Source: Eupeodes corollae (Eukaryota; Arthropoda; Insecta; Diptera; Syrphidae). Taken from it: 64,000 bases of DNA. How positions within the stretch are numbered: the first letter of the stretch is position 1; each line of letters begins with the position of its first letter. A program made the position numbers and the translations under genes. The DNA is taken from NCBI RefSeq assembly GCF_945859685.1, contig NC_079148.1:7750001-7814000 (forward strand), in the 5' to 3' direction. Positions 1 to 11,800 of the stretch are shown here, piece after piece. The notes under the pieces were generated by a model, which saw nothing but the letters and a program-made list of their open reading frames with translations, was not told the DNA's origin and did no database searches.

Positions 1-904
1 AATCATTGGAAACAATTTTTGTATGCTCCCTTTAAACTCCTAGAAAAGATGAGCTGTCAAACGAGTATGCATTTTAGTAAAAACATACAATTGTCAAATT
101 AATTATCTTTTTTTAAACTGAACATTATCAAAAGGCTTCCTTCAGCGAGATCTTATTAGAATTATCAGCTATCTTCTCGAAATCTGCGTGAATTATAAAT
201 TTGTCATTAACTTTGTATCATATTAACAAATAGTTAATCGTTATATTGACAAATCGTTGAACGCACTCATTCCAATGCCAACAAATGTTTTCTTTGTTTG
301 ACACAAATTAAACTTTCTATCTCATTTACTCTGTTTATATGAGGTTCAAACTTACTTCGACTTTGTAAAAAGCAAATCATTTTCGGGAATTGATTTGACA
401 TAAAACTCATTATGGACTGTTTGATTTCATGTTTTTGTTAAAATATGGAGTAGATTTAGAAAATATGCGTACCTAGGAGGTACATTAAAATAATACAATC
501 ATTTAAGCTTTTATTCAGAATTATGTATTTTGTGAGAAAAGAAAACTGTGCATGTTTGTTTTGACAGATTAGTGTCTTTTTCACACACATTCTTATTGAA
601 AATAATTCACACAATTTCAGATAGATTATTCATAAAGTTTCATACGAAACCTGTATGGATTTGGAAACACAACCGATAGATACTCGTATGTACCTACCTA
701 CAAAGAATTTAAAGTAACTCAGATGAGTAACCTAACCAGTTCCATCCCTTTTGCAATGTAAGCTTCATTCCATATGACTTGGCTGCTTCTTTATTGAGAG
801 CCATTACCATGGCCAAAAACCTGCTATACACAACATTGACTACACCTATTTACCTCTAATGGACATGTGTCTTCTGTGCAACTGTAAAATCTACCATCAT
901 CAAG
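1..904. other. AT-rich DNA, no recognisable feature
   Basis: No coding signal, RNA gene or clear terminal repeats were seen. Short T/A runs and scattered TGTCAAA-like words only. Confidence 0.5.
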
Positions 905-1560
905 CACGGTCGGAGTTTGAGTATTTTAAAGGTACCTACTCGTCGTAACAGTGGAAGCAGCAGCGTATTCTTGTATTTGTTCCTAAACACGTTGACGTCG
1001 CGTCGTGTCTCTACCGCCACCAACATTGCGAATACTTAACTTAAACTATCTAAAGCGTCGTTGTCGTAGCTATCATCGTCGTATAGTCGTCGTCTTCTTC
1101 AATCAGCTTACCGCTATTTCTTCCCCTCTTTTGCTCAAAAGAGCTCAAAGTGAAAAGGTTATGCAATCCTCGAACAACAAAACGAACAAACGTTTTTCTT
1201 CAACCAGAAGCAGGCAAAAAAGCACCGCACCAGTGAGGAAACAGTTCATAGTTCAAAGCACTTTAGTTTTGCTACTTCTGGAAAACCGTATAAGTAAAAT
1301 ACTGTGTTAGGAGGAGAAAAGAAGAGCGAGCTCAGCGCCGCGCACCGCCGCGAAGTTATCAGGGACTACGAGTAACTTTATGGGCTCTGACTGGCTTAAT
1401 TTGTGCGCAAAAAAAAAGATACTTGAGGCAACCACCGCGCCGCGAGCCGCCGCCGAATAAATGAATGAAATGCATGTAATGTGTGCGCCTGATCCCAGGG
1501 AATAATCAACAACGACGTATAGAGCACAGAACTATTACTTTTTGTGTGTTTGGTTGGTTT
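905..1560 (+). promoter_or_regulatory. Possible Drak promoter / noncoding 5' exon region
   Basis: This patch is richer in G+C than the surrounding AT-rich DNA, with CGTCGT/CAGCAG runs and a CG-dense stretch at 1336-1455 (cgccgcgcaccgccgcg). That is typical of fly 5' UTRs and core promoters. It holds an ORF of 101 codons (1005-1310), but its composition looks like UTR. Placing the Drak start here is inference from strand and position only. It may instead belong to another upstream gene. Confidence 0.25.
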
Positions 1561-2889
1561 GTTACTTCTTGACTTTAATATGGGAAAATGTGATTACCAT
1601 CGTCGTGAAAGACTTGCGAGGGTCTCCACTCGACTCCATATTGGTCTTAATTATGTCGGTTATGGGATGTGATTTTCATTTAAACAACTTGTTAGGCGGA
1701 AGACGTCCTCAAACTTAAAATTCACTTTAATGAGCCCTCCACATGAAACAGTTTGAATATGGTTTGTTTCTTCATTTTAGGAAGAATTTTTAATGGACAA
1801 TAAAGCTAGCTATGACGTAAGTTTTGACAGTTAAGTAACTTTCAGATAAATGTGCCTCTCCATTTTGTGCCAGGTAAAGGTTTTGTCATTAGAAAAGAGA
1901 TGTCAGACAACTTTAAAAATTATAATTTGACATTTCTATCTGGATAGATTCTGACATGAATACGAACACGCCCAAAGTCTTTGAAATTGAAAACCAAAAG
2001 ATAAAAAGTGTCCGTTTAGTAACGTGAACCTTTCTGAAAAGTAGGAAAAAGATGAGTATGGAGTCCTTCCTGTCAATTTAATTTCTCTAAAGACTGCAAA
2101 AACAACTACAAAGGTAGTGGTTTCATTATCCACACCGATGTGTTATCCAGTATCTTAGTTGTTCTACGTTCTCTGCAACAACAATTTTAAAAGCATTTTG
2201 ATTGAATGTCAAATTCCATAAATATTCACCTCCTTGAATTAACCATACCACTGAAAAGTTTACATATCAGATCACTCAAACAAATTCCATGTAATCTCCA
2301 TCATCTTCGCCATTAAACAGAAACCACAGATTCACTTCCTCTTGCCTAAGTACGAGTATAGGTTTTCTTTTTTTTTATTTTAAAATAATTTTATGACCCC
2401 TCATGCGTGGGAATGGTCCGGCCAGCCGGCCGGCAGCGCTGAAGCTGACAGGGCGTTCAAGTGTGATCTTCAAAAAGCCATTCCCTCATTAAATTTACGA
2501 TTGTATGTGCGAAATGATTTATGTGAATTTTATTGTACAAAAGTCTTGTGTTTTATTTTGTATAAGAATTTATGCACTTCGTATACTTTATGATTATAAA
2601 GATATTTTGAGGAATTCTGGAGAATTATCCCAAGGACTTGGTTGGTACTTGGGATTTATTTATTATTTTTTTCTTTCTTTAACACTTAATGATCATTATA
2701 GTGTTTTGAAGTTTAATCGCATAAATGCCAATGTAAATGGAATTTCAGAGACAATGGAACATACCTTAACGTTACTTGTCAGAGTAGCAAACAGATCTAA
2801 ATCACATAATATTTGGATATTGGTTGGTTGGTTTACACAAAAATAGAGTTTATGAAAACTAATGTTGTCCACACTTTCTTTTAGAGATT
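1561..2889. other. AT-rich DNA with a small GC-rich island at 2393-2470
   Basis: The only notable part is a sharp GC-rich segment (tccggccagccggccggcag) starting an ORF of 66 codons. It resembles no family I know. It could be a short exon fragment or a displaced piece of coding DNA. Confidence 0.35.
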
Positions 2890-3985
2890 ACTGGAAATTT
2901 AGTCAAACAGAACTTTTTATCATGGAAACAAAAAGCAAACACTATTTTTGTATAAACGTCAAAAACCTAACTGATCAGTATTTGTATATCTTTGCTTCAA
3001 AAAGCTGCTGTTTTTCCTATTATATAGAATTTTAAAAAGATTGTAATATACAGTTTAAAAAAAAGGCATTCGCATAAAATAGTAAGCGAAAAAGTGACTT
3101 AATTTGACATAAAATATGATCCTACAAGTGACATTTTTGTGAAACGAAATGACCATTTACCGGTTTTTAGAAAGAATTTGTGACATTAAATTTACAATTT
3201 CTAAGTTGACAAATTGTCATCCTGGAATTAAAATTAGCAAATAAAGAATTAAACAAAGCTAAACAGAACATTGGCAGTTTATTCAAGCAGAACTTTTTAT
3301 CTTTTCAACAAAAAAGAGCTCTTTTGTAAAACGTCGAAAGCCTCACTTATAGGAAACTGACAGTTAAAAGTATATTTTTGAGTGAGTAGAACATTTTGAA
3401 ACAATTCCTAAAAAATCCACTTTTTAAAACTGACAGCAACATTTTTTGTGAAACGAAATGACCATTTACCGGTTTTAAGAAAGAATTTGTGACATAACAT
3501 TTACAATTTGAAATTTGACAAATTGTCATCCTAAAATTAAAATAAGCAAATAAAGAATTAAACAAAGCTAAACAGAACATTGGCAGTTTATTCAAGCAGA
3601 ACTTTTTATCTTTTCAACAAAAAAGAGCTCTTTATTAAAACGTCAAAAGCCTCACTTATAGGAAACTGACATTTAAAGGTCTATTTTAGCTCCTATAGTT
3701 TTTCTATTTTGTATAAATTAAACAAGATTGAAGTATTAAATTTGAGAAAAAATAAATTCAAAAGATGAAATGACTCAATTTGACATATAATTTGAGACAA
3801 CTCTTAAAATGTCATCTTAGAAAACTGACAGAAATATTTTAGCCAAAACAAAGTAGCCATTGATTTTCGGTGTTTAGAAAGAATTGTTGACATTAAGTTG
3901 GCAGAAAACATTCTTAAATATGCTAATCTCAAGTTGATAGCTTGCAATCCTGTAAAATTACAATAAACAAATAAACAAACCATTC
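2890..3985. repeat. Tandem repeat, ~310-bp unit, two good and two decayed copies
   Basis: The block gaaacgaaatgaccattta recurs at 3141 and 3450 (period 309). It is followed in both copies by near-identical sequence through 'aaacagaacattggcagttt' and 'aaaaagagctctttt'. Partial, more diverged copies are visible at ~2900-2985 (cagaactttttatcatgg) and ~3790-3980. No coding potential. Confidence 0.85.
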
Positions 3986-6079
3986 GAACATGTATAATCT
4001 GAATGTCAACAAGCTTAATTCAAATAATCTGTAAAACAACATACGAGTAAGAATAAAATAAATAAGTTTAATTATTTGACATATTTCAAATAATTAAACT
4101 TATTGACATTGACTTCAGCAAAAAGGTTAGGTCACTTTTATGCAAAAACAAGAAGCAGTATTTATAAACTTATACTCTTAAATGACACCACTTGTTTACA
4201 AACAACAAGCATCACCGTGTAAATTCGTCCTTCATCATACTCATACGTCATGGCATAACTTGTACTCGCTGATTTCATCGCTCAATTAAAAATAATAAAA
4301 TGTCCACACCTTAAAAGAAACAACATGTCAGTCAAATCATAAATCAAAAACATACTTCACCTTTAACATCAAATCAACAACATCAACATCGAAGTCGTTG
4401 TTTCGTTCTTCTTCGAAACTCGTACGGAAGTCCTTAAAAGCCAATTCCCACCTATGTATAAACAACATACTTTTAAACCATAAAAGGCAATAAGCCATTA
4501 AAACCCTTTTTAAACTTCAAAACAATCATCGCAGAGTCATCGAAAGCTTGTGAAATTTGTTTTGAAATAAACAAATTTTGTTTATAGGAAAGTTTATGAA
4601 CCATAAAATCAGCAACGACCACGACGATGACAGGAAGATGCGATTCCATTGAAGAAACTTCTCAAGGTTAAATAACAATCCAAAACTTTTGACAATAAAG
4701 AAAAATAAAAACAAATTGCCGCAATTTATCTTCACAGGGTGGAAAAAATGTCGCGCACTTGTCAAATCTAAGTTGACATCTTCGAGAAGAGGAGTCATGA
4801 TGAGGATCATCATCCGAAAAGACATGTCCTCCAACAGAAACACTGAAATAAAAATTCTACATCTCTGGGGCAATTTATAATTATTAATTATAGGGTAAAT
4901 GTAAAATAAGTACACCAGAGGTTAAAAACTCATATAATGCCACTCCCATTGGAACGGACATGAAATTCTATCTGCGACTCCATGGAACTTCTTATCAACA
5001 CTCTATAGGCCATACGTCACTGTCTCATTTGAGTACAACAAATGGGCAGCAACTCAGACCCGCACGAAATAATCAATAATATAATGGACATGAAGCAAGA
5101 TACTGTACTCTGCCTATAGCTTTCTGTGCAGTGCCAGTGCCTTAGCACAGAGTACTGAGCATGGTACACTATGCAGCCGTGCCCCTATGACATGTGCAAT
5201 AAACCAAACCACAATAAGAGACCCCGAGTGTTGCAAGATAAAGTATCAGAGTACACAATTTAAAGGAAAGGACGGACGCGACGTTACGGTGCAGTGGTCG
5301 GTGGCGGTACCGGGAGCAGACATAGCGCAAGCGACCGAGTAAATTTCTTAACAATAACATTGTGTTTCCAGGCAATATTTTCGCACCTTTAACTATTTTG
5401 CGGCGGGCAGTCAAATCAAGCTAAAGCCAGAGCCAGTTCAGCTAGTCAGCAACTTGAATATGAAAAGAAAACAAATATACGACCATACGACAACGAATAT
5501 GCCCTGAAAATTACTTCAGAGTCACTCTAGGAATGAGGTACAGGCTTCAGAACGTAATATAAGTGTTTCGTTTTTTTTTTCTTTTTTGTTTACTGTGTCG
5601 TGACAAAACATTTTATAATGCATTACCTTAAGTCGCAGGCTATGCCTGAACCTACATTGCTTAGTGCTTAGCCTGAGTAATATAGTAAAAGGCCACTGTT
5701 GACATTGAACACGAACTGTCAAGAATCATAATGCGAATAGCTATACTTAAACCATACCATAGAAAATACCAAGAATCAATCTGACTTATTGATGTACCGA
5801 ACATTGCACATTCTGAGATCTGGGCGTGTTACAGATGTGGGTAACTAAATATTTACAAAAATAAATTAGAGTTTGACAAAAACAAAAAAGGCCAAATAAA
5901 TATTTATGGCATATTTCTTTAGATTGCAAAATGTAGACATCATTTTTATTTGAAGATAGGAATTATTTAAAAAAAAAAATAACCTTTCTTAATCTTCAAT
6001 TGTATTGTTTGTGCATTTACACATGGTGTGATCAAGGCATAAAAACGAAAATCTGACAGCTGTCAAAGGGACAAATTAG
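3986..6079. other. Noncoding DNA; GC-richer stretch at 4975-5420
   Basis: Mostly AT-rich. The 4975-5420 segment is more balanced in composition (for example ggtcggtggcggtaccggga near 5296) and could be a noncoding exon or regulatory DNA of Drak. No splice-supported coding frame was found. Confidence 0.3.
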
Positions 6080-6270
6080 TTTGACTTTTCTTTTTGAATT
6101 AAATAGATCTTTGAGACAAATTGCAACGTGTGATACTGTAAAGAGCCCGTTTTTATTTTTTGACAGCTATCTCAATATAAGCTTTTCAACTCGTTCTTAT
6201 TTTCAAGCTAAACACTGCGTCTGAGTACGTTGAGTACTTTCTGAACAGAGCTTGATCAGAACTTTATTAT

Positions 6271-6829
6271 TTGGCGTTTTTCTTTTTAGTTCAGAGCAGA
6301 GCTCGAACTGTCAAAAAAATAATTGTGTTTCTTTTTGAGCTTTGATCGTTCAGAGCTTCGAATTCGTGTTTCTTTTTTAGTTCTGAACATGTTCAGAGCG
6401 CGCTCTGTGAGCTCAGAATAAAATAACAGATTAAACGGAGTAAAATGCTGAACACAAACAATTTGATATTTGAAAGCCGGTAAATTAAAAAAATCATCGT
6501 CAAAACAATAAAAATGGCGGAAGAGGTTGGTCGGTTTAGTGTAGAAGGAAAGATAATTTAGAAAAAATTAATTGCATATAGCATTTTTATGATTCAAATT
6601 TATTTCAGGAGTCAAATGGACCAACTCTATGACTGTTTTATTAATAAATTTGATTTAAAAAAATTTTGAACGCCTTGAAACAGACGACATTTAAAATCAT
6701 GACAGTTTAGTGCTCAAGTTGTGTCATAATTAAATCAGAGAGCTTTGATCATACTCTGCTCCGAACTCTACTCTGCTCGCTTAGACTCTGCTCAGAGCTC
6801 AGCTCTGAACTAAAAAAGTAAAACGCCAA
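6271..6829. mobile_element. MITE with ~34-bp imperfect terminal inverted repeats
   Basis: Left end TTGGCGTTTTTCTTTTTAGT (then TCAGAGCAGAGCTC) pairs with the right end ending in ACTAAAAAAGTAAAACGCCAA. The interior is full of TCAGAGC/GCTCTGA words. There is no ORF of interest and no clear target-site duplication. A decayed relative of the interior and of 6,080-6,180 lies at about 9,300-9,700. Confidence 0.75.
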
Positions 6830-6841
6830 TTGAAACACAAT

Positions 6842-7110
6842 GGCTGCGTTCAATCTCTTGTTGGATAGGGTATCTTGGATAGGTGTATTTTTAGATACCT
6901 TGTTGAACGAGTTGGATAGATGTATTGAGATTGCTGTCAAAGCTGAAATCAAATTAAACCATGTGTTGAATGAACTGTTCTGTCAAATAATCTAGAAAAT
7001 CATGGATACCTTTTTGACATCTCAGCTATTTTTGATCAGCTGTTATTTTACACGTAAAACACTAACAAAAAGGTATCCGGATACCCATCTGTTTGAAGTT
7101 GAACGCAGCC
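6842..7110. mobile_element. MITE of the GGCTGCGTTCAA family, complete copy
   Basis: It starts GGCTGCGTTCAATCTC and ends GAAGTTGAACGCAGCC, so the termini are inverted repeats. Internal blocks (GGTATCCGGATACC, TTTTACACGTAAAACACTA) recur in other copies at 37143-37623, 36860-36982 and 48351-48480. It abuts the preceding MITE (12 bp apart). Confidence 0.85.
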
Positions 7111-7380
7111 AATGGAGAACTGAGCCGTCAACAGTTTTAGAACTTACAATATTTATCTCTTTCGTACTAAACGAAACAAACGTGAAATATAAAGTCTCCA
7201 ACACCAGATTCCAATAATCATGTTCGTTGATCAATCTAAAGTTTTTGTAATCGCATTGGAAAAACAGCTTATTAACAAATCATTATCATCACTCCAATTT
7301 TTGAGTTCAGAGAGCAGCGATGTTCCAAATGAAATCCACCATCGAACATGCCTACTATTGACGAATAATGTCAACGAACC

Positions 7381-7938
7381 TTACTTACTTACTTAAGGTG
7401 GCGCTACAGTCCTGTGTGAACTAGGGCCTCACCCAACAAACTTCTCCATCTAGCTCGGTCCCTAGCTAGATGTCTCCAGTTTCGCGCTCCAAGTTGGGTG
7501 AGGTCACCTTCCACTTGTGCGCGCCACCTGATCCGCGGTCTTCCTCTACTGCGCTGTCCTGTGGGTGCGGATTCGAAGACTTTCCGGGCCGGAGTATTGG
7601 TTTCCATGCGCTCTACGTGACCCAGCCATCTTAGTCGTTGGACTTTTACTCTTCTGGCCAAGTCTACGTCGCTGTACAGCCCGTACAGTTCGTCGTTCCA
7701 TCTTCTCCTCCACTCCCCTTCGATGCATACGGGACCGTAGATCACACGAAGAACTTTTCTCTCGAAGCGACCCAAGGTGCTTTCATCCGCTTTTGTCATG
7801 GTCCATGCTTCTGCACCATATAGCAGGACGGGGATGATAAGGGTCTTATATAGCAACACTTTGGTCCCTCGAGAGAGGACTTTCTTAGTCCAAAGAAACA
7901 GCGGTTAGCAAAAGTTATTCTGCGTTAAAACTTAGTCT
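7381..7938 (-). mobile_element. 5'-truncated RTE-type non-LTR retrotransposon with 15-bp target-site duplication
   Basis: Frame 7404-7859 (-) reads the C-terminal part of an RTE/BovB-like protein: LLYGAEAWTMTKADESTLGR, GPVCIEGEWRRRWNDELYGL, LRWLGHVERMETNTPARKVF and RGRPRIRW. Upstream coding continues to ~7,900 with a frameshift near 7870. The 3' end on this strand is a short TAAG tandem repeat (plus-strand ttacttacttactt from 7381), as RTE elements have. It is flanked by TAATGTCAACGAACC (7366-7380) and TAATGTCAACGGACC (7939-7953), a 15-bp duplication with one mismatch, so both ends of this insertion are defined. Only the end of the element arrived, and it is dead. Confidence 0.9.
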
Positions 7939-7953
7939 TAATGTCAACGGACC

Positions 7954-8625
7954 TGCCGGAGAGAAAAATTAGGGTTTTCCATGGGAGTATGACTGATCTG
8001 TCAAATGTCCAGCTAACTATTTTGTATTTAAATAGTGTTAGTGTTTGTGCAAAGAGGGGTAAATCTGCCGAAAAATCCAGATCTGCTAATTTGATCTTAA
8101 ATTAAAAATCAATCAATTTATTTTGCCCATGGAAAAAAAGGGAAATTTTCTTTTTGACATATCTCGATCAAAAAGAAATTGAATTATTTTACAAATGCAT
8201 AATCCCATTAAGAATGTTATTAAGGAATTCAGGTTTAAAACAAACACTGACATTTATATGGCTGGTAACCTACCAACTGTCATATAGATTAAAATTGACA
8301 GTGATTTTTAAACACAATATGACAGTTGTGAATACATTTTTTTTTAACTGCCATAGATCTATCCATAATAATCGTATTAAAACTCTCACTTGGTTATCCA
8401 GAAACCCAGAGTGGAAGGGGGTGAGTGAAAATTGAAAAAACGAAAATGACATTTCTTCTATGGTCGTCTCCTTGATTATAGATTTCAATTGGCTTAAATA
8501 GCATTGACCCTCTTTATAAGTTAAAGAAAATAAAATATCAACTTTTCCCCCATTTATCAACACAACATAATAAACTAGTAATTTCTATTCTGACTGTTTT
8601 CTTTTTTTATTTTATATTTTTACAG
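7954..8625 (+). other. Sequence immediately upstream of the first recognised Drak exon (intron)
   Basis: AT-rich, ending in a T-rich tract and acceptor at 8624-8625. The upstream exon that supplies the first bases of the Gly-rich loop codon was not found here. Confidence 0.5.
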
Positions 8626-8838
8626 AGGCAAATTTGCTGCTGTCAGACGAGCCATTCACAAGAAATCCGGCGTGCATTTTGCTGCGAAATTTCTAAAACG
8701 TCGCCGCCGAGCTCAGTCGTCAGACAAGGAGATAAAGCATGAGATTGCTGTGTTAATGATGTGCGCGGGATCCGACAATATTGTCAAATTGAATGCCGTT
8801 CATGAGTCCAGATCAGATACGGCTCTACTATTGGAATT
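8626..8838 (+). CDS. Drak: Drak exon: kinase N-lobe (beta1 to hinge)
   Basis: The acceptor is preceded by a T-rich tract (tttttacag). The first base completes a split codon, then come GKFAAVRR, FAAKFLKRRRR, KEIKHEIAVL (with the alpha-C Glu) and TALLLEL leading to the hinge. The donor is GT at 8839, leaving TT as an incomplete Leu codon. An alternative acceptor two bases downstream would break the phase of the Gly-Lys-Phe motif. Confidence 0.92.
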
Positions 8839-11800
8839 GTAAGTTGGAATTTATATTTATAAGCTGCAATCCGTCCATATAATGTTTTTGCTTATGCTTA
8901 ATATAAATGAATATCAATTTATCTATCTATATGTAATAATTTTTGTATTTATTTATTTGAAACTAATAGAGCGACTGGAGGAGAGCTACAGACATTTCTG
9001 GACAATGAGGAATCCCTATCTGAGGCACAGACACGAATTTGTATGCGCGAAGTACTTAAGGCCCTTCAGTTCCTGCACAAACGTTCAATAGCACATTTGG
9101 ATTTAAAACCACAGAATATTTTGCTAACCGGTGAAAGGATCGAAGGTAAGTTTGATTTTATATTCGATCGACTGTGGTTGCCAACTTAGGTTATAATCGA
9201 AAACAGAATAATTTGTAATAATTTAAAATGAAAGAACCTTTAATATCCAACTAGAAGTGAGATTGATGAGAACGTAGTAGGTTCAATATTTAGCTCCTAA
9301 AGAGCACTTTTCGAATTAAATAGGTCGCTTAGTCAAATTGCAACTTGTGAAGCTGTGAAGCAACCATATCATAGTTTCTGTCGCATACGTTGCCGCAACA
9401 GATCCGTTGACAAACCGTGTTCTAAGATTCTGAACACTCAGAATTATTTGTGAAACACACCTTAACGCTTAGCTGTCACTTTTTGACACTTGTCGATTTA
9501 CTTGTAATTTGCATCTACAGAAACAAAAAATATAACTCAACATTTAAATGAACGTGAAAGAACTAATTATAATAAAACAATAACCTGTCAAAGTCTTGTG
9601 TTCAGCATTTAACTCGGTGTGCTGAATTATTTTATTCTGAGCTCAGAATACGTTCAGAACGATAAAAGAAACACAAACGTTAAGCTCTAAGGGGTTTAGT
9701 GGTAAAAAATCACAATCTTTTGTTTGACAGTTCAGGCTCTGTTCTGAACACACAAAGAAAAACTTCTAACACATACGTTGAGTTGTTTTGACAGATTGAT
9801 TCAAATTACTGGGTATGTTCGACTTTTCAAACTTAGTGCGCAATGAATGTCATCTCATTTCATAGAATTTTTAAAAGTTTTAATTTAAAAAAATAGAGTT
9901 AATGTTCTACTGTCACAAATATAGTTGTTGCGTGTATTCATAAACGTCAGCCTAACTAAGAACTGCGTTATCTGCTTTCATAAAGTCAGATTTTCGATCG
10001 AACTAACCTAGTCGAACTGCCGTACTTACCGTTCATAAACGTCAGACTGTCGCCAGCGTCGGGCTGACTTTAAGCTTTAAAATTGTTTCGTTTTAACTTT
10101 CTTTCTATTTTTTTCTTGCAAGGTATTTGTGCCAATTATAATTTTCTTTTATTTTTCGGTAAGCAAATCAAAAATCAGGTTCAACAAAATTTGTTTGGCA
10201 GCCATTTTTCTCTGACGTTTATGAACTCTGTTTACATACAAATCGGACTACGTCAGACCTTTTTGTTTACTACAGACATTCTGCATTGGGAGTACGTTCA
10301 CAAATGCATCAGAAAATAAATGCGATTGTACTCGAGCAGATTTTCTGAGTTTATGAATACACCCGTTGTCAAAAGTAAAGTGGCACTTGTCAAAGTGTTT
10401 TTTTTTTTTAACTCACTTTATGCATACAAATGATTATAGTTTTAAAAAAAGGTTCATAGAGCAAATTACTTCTTAAGTTTTAGATTAAATTTCATAACTC
10501 AAAGAGCCGGTTTTAAAAAAAACTTTGACGTATGTCACTTTGGATGAAATGTATAATGGTAAAAATGTGATGGAGTATAGAAATTATTTTTAAACTGAAC
10601 TAAAAAAAAGAGTTGGCATCTTTTGTGATCATAAACTTAAACCTTTAAAAACTATCAGCTATGCCAAACCAACTGTTGTAAAGTGTAAAAGCGAATGGAA
10701 ATTAAATGAGAACAGTAAAGCGGATTTGTCTCTTTCTCTCGCTGCTGTCTTTAAACTAAGTACAGCCACATAAATCATTGCAATCGGCGCACGAACTTTG
10801 ACTCTGCCTGCTGTACTGTGCTGTGCTCTGCTCCAAGATCAGTGCTGGCTGCGGTTACTTAGAGAGTTGGCTTGGCGGCATATCTTGTTGCTACTGGCAT
10901 CCAAATGTAATGTAGTTTGTATGCTGTACTAATGCAGTGTAAATGGATGGATTTAGTATATGGAGATGATAAATGCTCGATATCAAAGGCACAACAAGCA
11001 GGGAAAGTTCTGTGGCATGCCGCCATCATCGCCACAAACCACCGAAACCGCCAACGCCAGTGAACTGAGGCTGAAGCTGTTGCTGCTGTTGCACCGCTTC
11101 GACTTGGGCTTGTGGCATTTGAGAAATTATTGTGCACAAAGATTTTTGTCAGATCAAGGTCATCGTGCGCAAAAGTTAGCTTAGGAATATCAAACAAAAG
11201 TATAAAAATAAAGAAAATTCGCTGACCCAGTCAGAGTGAGACAGTAGTTAGGAGATCGGCAATAAGAGTAATTGTTGGGCAAAAATCTAAAACATAAATA
11301 ATCTATGTAAATGCATTAGACTCTAATGTTCGAAAATGATTGTTGGAAAGTTTTGATTTGGTATAATAATGCAGGAGTTATCTATTTTCTCCTCATCTGA
11401 AATGACAAGCTATAAAACTCGTGGGAAAATAAATTTACCCACCATTTAGGACTGTTCGTTTTGAGATTCTGAAATGAAACAGATCTAAAGTTCAAACTTC
11501 CGGTTCTTTAAAGGTATTTTTTTTTTTTAATTCTTATACGACTTTTTTAAGAAACTTGTGGGAAACTTAATTTACCCACCATTTAGGGCTGTTCGTTTTG
11601 AGATTCTGAAATGAAACAGATCTAAAGTTTAAACTTCCTGTTCTTTAAAGGTTTTTTTTTAATTTCTTATGCGATCATATTAAGAAACTTGTGGGAAACT
11701 AAATGTACCCACCATTTAGGACTGTTCGCGTTGAGACCTAGGACTATTCGCGTTGAGTCTCTGACATGAAACAGATCTAAATTTCAAACTTCAGGTTCTT

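Noticed and set aside
1005..1310. 101-codon plus-strand ORF
   Set aside because: Composition looks like a 5' UTR (CGT/CAA runs); no domain, and no splice to Drak could be shown.
7565..7837. Plus-strand ORF of 90 codons
   Set aside because: Antisense shadow of the RTE protein on the minus strand.
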